DNA of 64,000 nucleotides from Chloroflexi bacterium 44-23 (GTDB lineage Bacteria > Chloroflexota > Anaerolineae > Anaerolineales > Anaerolineaceae): the NCBI GenBank assembly GCA_001899005.1, contig MKUW01000019.1:175212-239211 (forward strand), in the 5' to 3' direction. This document shows positions 61,055 through 64,000 of this stretch, one piece after another; position 1 is the first letter of the stretch; every line of letters starts with the position of its first letter. Under the pieces are notes generated by a model. It saw only the letters and a program-made list of their open reading frames with translations, was not told where the DNA came from and ran no database searches. Position numbers and translations under genes: made by a program.

Positions 61055-61721
61055 TTTTGGCCTCAATCATCCGAAATATGATGTGAATTACTTAAGCAGA
61101 CTACGCGGTTTCACCATAAGAGTTGTGAGACACAGCCAATAGCTTTTGATTAATTGTAGCGTCAATTGTTCACAAATGCATCCTGGTTTGGAACTTTTTG
61201 GCTACCAGGTTCCTGATATATGCTGCAATTCAAATTTCCAGGGTTAAAGGCGGTCACCTATTTGGTTCTTTCCATATTTGAAAGTGGACCATTCCACACG
61301 AACAAGATGGTTGGGCAATCAGCAATCGCTGTAAAGCCCCCGAAAATTTCAATACTTTCTTTCGTTTTTTCTCGTCTGAAATTTTCAACCCACTTAAAAA
61401 CTCAATTGTTACGGCGTGTCATTGTGCTAAAGTGGTCAGAAGAAACTCCGTAATCTATTATGAGAATATTTGCGGCAAGCATCTTATTTTTACACAAGAT
61501 GATGGGATTGATGTTCTACGATTATTGCTCCTCCAGGATGCCTCGCTGACAGCCGTCGCAGTCTGGATGCTAGTTGTCTGATATTGAGAGTCGTACAGCG
61601 TGGCGGAACCAACTTTGACATCTTTATAGGCATGGGGGATAATGAAGAGAAGCGTACAACGAATGAATAGCCAATTTTTCGAAATTTTCATTGAATTAAA
61701 ATCTTATTTTGGGAGCAGCAC
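61055..61721. other. intergenic region, no convincing gene
   Basis: About 670 bases with two unremarkable open frames (61220-61453 plus, 61458-61691 minus) and no ribosome sites. It could contain decayed coding DNA; nothing can be named. The ABC gene promoter should lie near the right end. Confidence 0.4.
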
Positions 61722-62369
61722 ATGGAAAATATCTTAAAAGCTGTGGGGATCAGCCGTTATTTTGACAAATTTCGGGCACTAGCAGCGAGTGACCTTGACT
61801 TCCATGCCAGAGAAATTACAGTGCTGCAGGGGCCAAACGGAGCTGGTAAATCCACTCTTTTACAATGTTTGGGCGGGCTTATTCGGCCATCGACCGGGAA
61901 AATCGATATTTGCGGGTTTGATCTCTACCGGCAGGAACGGGAAGCGAAAAGACACCTGGCTTATGTGCCGGATGTGCCCCGCTTTTATCAAGAATTGACA
62001 GCCTGGGAGCATTTGCAATTCATGGCCGCCGCACATGAGGTGCTGGCAGGTTTTGAGGAGCGCGCAGAAAAGCTTCTGCGCAGCTTTGGCCTGTGGGATG
62101 CCCGTGATTTGTTTCCCCACAATTATTCTCGCGGAATGCGGTTGAAATTAGGTTTATTGCTGACCTTTATCCGGCCGTTTGATATGTTGATCCTGGACGA
62201 ACCTACCTCTGCACTGGATGAAGAAAGCACCCGAAACCTGGGAGACCATCTTCACTCATTGCGGGCAGAAGGCAAAGCGATTCTGCTTTCGAGTCATCAT
62301 AACCAATGGATTGAGCAGCTTGCAGATCGCAGCTTACAGATTCAAAACGGCATCATCCAGGAAGGATAA
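61722..62369 (+). CDS. ABC transporter ATP-binding protein
   Basis: 215 aa. Walker A GPNGAGKSTLLQCLGG (about residues 38-53), Q-loop region YVPDVPRFYQELTAWEHL, signature NYSRGMRLKLGLLL, Walker B MLILDEPTSALDEE and H-loop LLSSHH. It matches the ABC-2/DrrA-like exporters. GGGAG precedes the ATG. The permease begins four bases after its stop. Confidence 0.92.
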   Translation: MENILKAVGISRYFDKFRALAASDLDFHAREITVLQGPNGAGKSTLLQCLGGLIRPSTGKIDICGFDLYRQEREAKRHLAYVPDVPRFYQELTAWEHLQFMAAAHEVLAGFEERAEKLLRSFGLWDARDLFPHNYSRGMRLKLGLLLTFIRPFDMLILDEPTSALDEESTRNLGDHLHSLRAEGKAILLSSHHNQWIEQLADRSLQIQNGIIQEG

Positions 62370-62372
62370 TCC

Positions 62373-63956
62373 ATGCAGGCAGTTTGGATGGTGTTCTCAC
62401 GTCGCATGGCTGGGCAGTTTGCCTTTCTTTTGGTAATTGCCGGGCATAATCCTCGCAAAGACCGATCCTGGAACGATAAGCTCTATCTCGTTTACATTGT
62501 CATTTTCTTTTCTCTTTGGGTTTTTGCGGTGCTGACTTTGTTTGCCAGTTGGGCAGCTGCACTGCTTAAGATGGTTGGACAACAAAGCCCAGCTGTGACG
62601 GCAGTCAATGTTATGCTGTTGGCACTTGGCGCCATCGCAGCGGCCAAGCTTTGGAAGGCGGCCAAAATCAGCCCATTTGTCTTTAGCGAAGATGATGCCC
62701 TCTTATTGTGCCTGACTCCGGTCAGCCGGCGTGCAGTAGCCATATTGTGGTTTTTCCAGCACTGGTTGATGAGCGTTCTACCTTTTGCGGTCCTGGCAAT
62801 TGTTTTGGGTTTTGCCCAGGTCGAAGTGCTCGCCGGGAAGGAATTGGGATTTCTGGACCTGCCGATGTATATCGGCGCAGGAGTAAAAGCTTTATTGGCG
62901 ATGGCATTAACCTATGCCTCAGTTCTGAGTCTGGTTTGGCTCTTTGGTTTGATGCGTATTCGCGCAGATCGCGACATTCGACACTATCGTTGGGCTGCTG
63001 CTGCCATCATTGGCCTGTTTGGGGCCGCAGGATTGACTGACGCACCGGCATTATCTGTGCTACTTGCTCCCTGGCAAAGGGCATTGGAAGCAGGTATGGG
63101 CGCGCGTGCCTATTTTGGCGGAATCCAATTGGTTGGTGTGTTTACTTTTATATTGCTTGGTCTGCTATGGTTCTTCGCTGAAAAATTGAATTTGAGCCGG
63201 GCGGCGCAGGAAACAGCCTACAGTCAAAAGATGCAAGCAGCGCTCTGGTTAGGGGATACAGACACCGTCAAACGCATGCACATACAGAAACGCCTGGGCG
63301 GCAGCCATGTCCCCACCCGCCTGCCAATTGCAGAAGGCAGCCTGGTGCTCTTATGGCGAGACGTATTGCGTTATTCGCGTGGGTTTCGTTTTCAAAATTT
63401 ACTGGAATTTGGCCTCATTTTAATTTTAACCGTCCTCATTTTTTTCGCGCCTGATATTGGTTCCTGGCTGCTGATACTGGCTGTCTGGGTGCTGCGATTA
63501 GGTCAGGCAGCCGCAGATAAAATGCGAGCTACCCTCAATCACTGGTGGTTATGGACACAAATGCCTTTTGGTATTGAACAGGAAATGGTCTGGCAAATCA
63601 TCCCAATGACAGTGCTCCTTTCCGCGCTGGCTTGCCTGGGGTTGTTGCTCTTTGTGGGCAAAGTACCAGTCTTAATATTGGTGATCCTTCCGATCACGAT
63701 CATTTTGGTAATTGAGGCTGGTATTTTCGATGTGATCCGGGTAGTGTCTGCTCACAGCGAAATGTTGGCGGTTGAATCCGTTCCCAGCTTTACATTGGTA
63801 GGTGCAATCGTTGCACTGGTTTCGTTATTTTTGCCGTTCTGGTTTTATCTCCAGCCGCTTACCAGCTATTCGTATTTTTTTATCGTGGGTTGGGGAATTA
63901 TTGAAATAAGTTTAATGTGGTTATGGATTGTTCATTTGTGGAAGAATCGCAAATAA
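62373..63956 (+). CDS. ABC-2-like transporter permease
   Basis: 527 aa with about twelve hydrophobic segments, no nucleotide-binding domain and no substrate-binding domain. It forms the membrane half of the exporter with the adjacent ATPase; the substrate is unknown. Small changes of charge (LHIQKRLGGSHVPTRLPIAEGSLVLLWRDVLRYSRGFR, residues about 305-345) mark a cytoplasmic loop of the sort that contacts the ATPase. Confidence 0.85.
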   Translation: MQAVWMVFSRRMAGQFAFLLVIAGHNPRKDRSWNDKLYLVYIVIFFSLWVFAVLTLFASWAAALLKMVGQQSPAVTAVNVMLLALGAIAAAKLWKAAKISPFVFSEDDALLLCLTPVSRRAVAILWFFQHWLMSVLPFAVLAIVLGFAQVEVLAGKELGFLDLPMYIGAGVKALLAMALTYASVLSLVWLFGLMRIRADRDIRHYRWAAAAIIGLFGAAGLTDAPALSVLLAPWQRALEAGMGARAYFGGIQLVGVFTFILLGLLWFFAEKLNLSRAAQETAYSQKMQAALWLGDTDTVKRMHIQKRLGGSHVPTRLPIAEGSLVLLWRDVLRYSRGFRFQNLLEFGLILILTVLIFFAPDIGSWLLILAVWVLRLGQAAADKMRATLNHWWLWTQMPFGIEQEMVWQIIPMTVLLSALACLGLLLFVGKVPVLILVILPITIILVIEAGIFDVIRVVSAHSEMLAVESVPSFTLVGAIVALVSLFLPFWFYLQPLTSYSYFFIVGWGIIEISLMWLWIVHLWKNRK

Positions 63957-64000
63957 ATTTGGAATGAATTTTCAGAAGATACTCGGAGATTGAAAAAATG

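Noticed and set aside
61220-61691. Two ORFs that might be transposase remnants
   Set aside because: No DDE or HTH motif, no terminal repeats and no ribosome site; kept only as unassigned intergenic DNA.

Overview
The window reads as a chromosomal segment of a Chloroflexota bacterium, most likely class Anaerolineae. This is inferred from gene content, not from a marker tree. The clues are a fused shikimate kinase/3-dehydroquinate synthase, MalT-like giant LuxR regulators, secreted proteins with an NBR1-like (FW) domain behind a Ser/Thr/Pro-rich linker, AddAB, archaeal-type GatCAB and a TipAS-type MerR. Base composition is moderate and nearly every gene is an ordinary housekeeping or accessory chromosomal gene. 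I see no CRISPR array, no prophage and no intact insertion sequence.

Layout. 1-740 holds tandem repeats: about 2.4 copies of a 95-bp unit containing a terminator and a tRNA-3'-like fragment, then about 2.4 copies of a 174-bp unit. The second family recurs at 4990-5390, so a small module (three small membrane/unknown genes and an 883-aa MalT-like regulator) sits between long direct repeats. 5657-13637 is a complete aromatic amino-acid operon: AroH chorismate mutase, DAHP synthase, TyrA, AroA, AroE, AroC, fused AroKB, AroQ. Next come glgC (13705) and a Ca2+-type P-ATPase (15206). A minus-strand rnhB/GT2/unknown cluster and tRNA-Pro(TGG) follow. 19.9-24.6 kb carries envelope lipoproteins and a flavodoxin. 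24.7-30.6 kb carries gdhA, gatB, a sugar nucleotidyltransferase and a class I aminotransferase. 30.6-38.8 kb carries a MerR/TipAS regulator, two tandem mgtE genes, two CBS proteins, a GNAT and TauE. 39-43.2 kb carries YccF, a degenerate GGDEF protein and gatCA. 43.4-47.6 kb carries a MerR + VWA pair, a GNAT, an Asp/Glu racemase and a DinB-like protein. 47.8-54.9 kb carries a VTT membrane protein translationally coupled to addB-addA. The rest holds secreted proteins, an HTH + MFS pair, an epimerase with a zinc-ribbon tail, and an ABC exporter.

The most striking content is in the leaders. The aromatic operon is preceded by a textbook transcription attenuator: promoter, a 25-codon leader peptide with a Phe/Tyr cluster, a 1:2/2:3 antiterminator and a 3:4 terminator. 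The first mgtE is preceded by a good promoter and a 21-codon upstream ORF whose product is rich in acidic residues and proline, like enterobacterial MgtL. After it come a hairpin that sequesters the Shine-Dalgarno and a competing anti-sequestor whose 5' arm lies just past the uORF stop. The second mgtE has the same logic with a different peptide. The gdhA leader has a P1/antiterminator/terminator competition and a uORF. Together they suggest a lineage that relies heavily on ribosome-sensed leaders.

A second theme is a family of five ~100-bp inverted-repeat (MITE/REP-like) elements scattered between genes; two of them supply the 3' ends of coding sequences. All functional statements come from reading the sequence. 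Nothing was searched or folded computationally.
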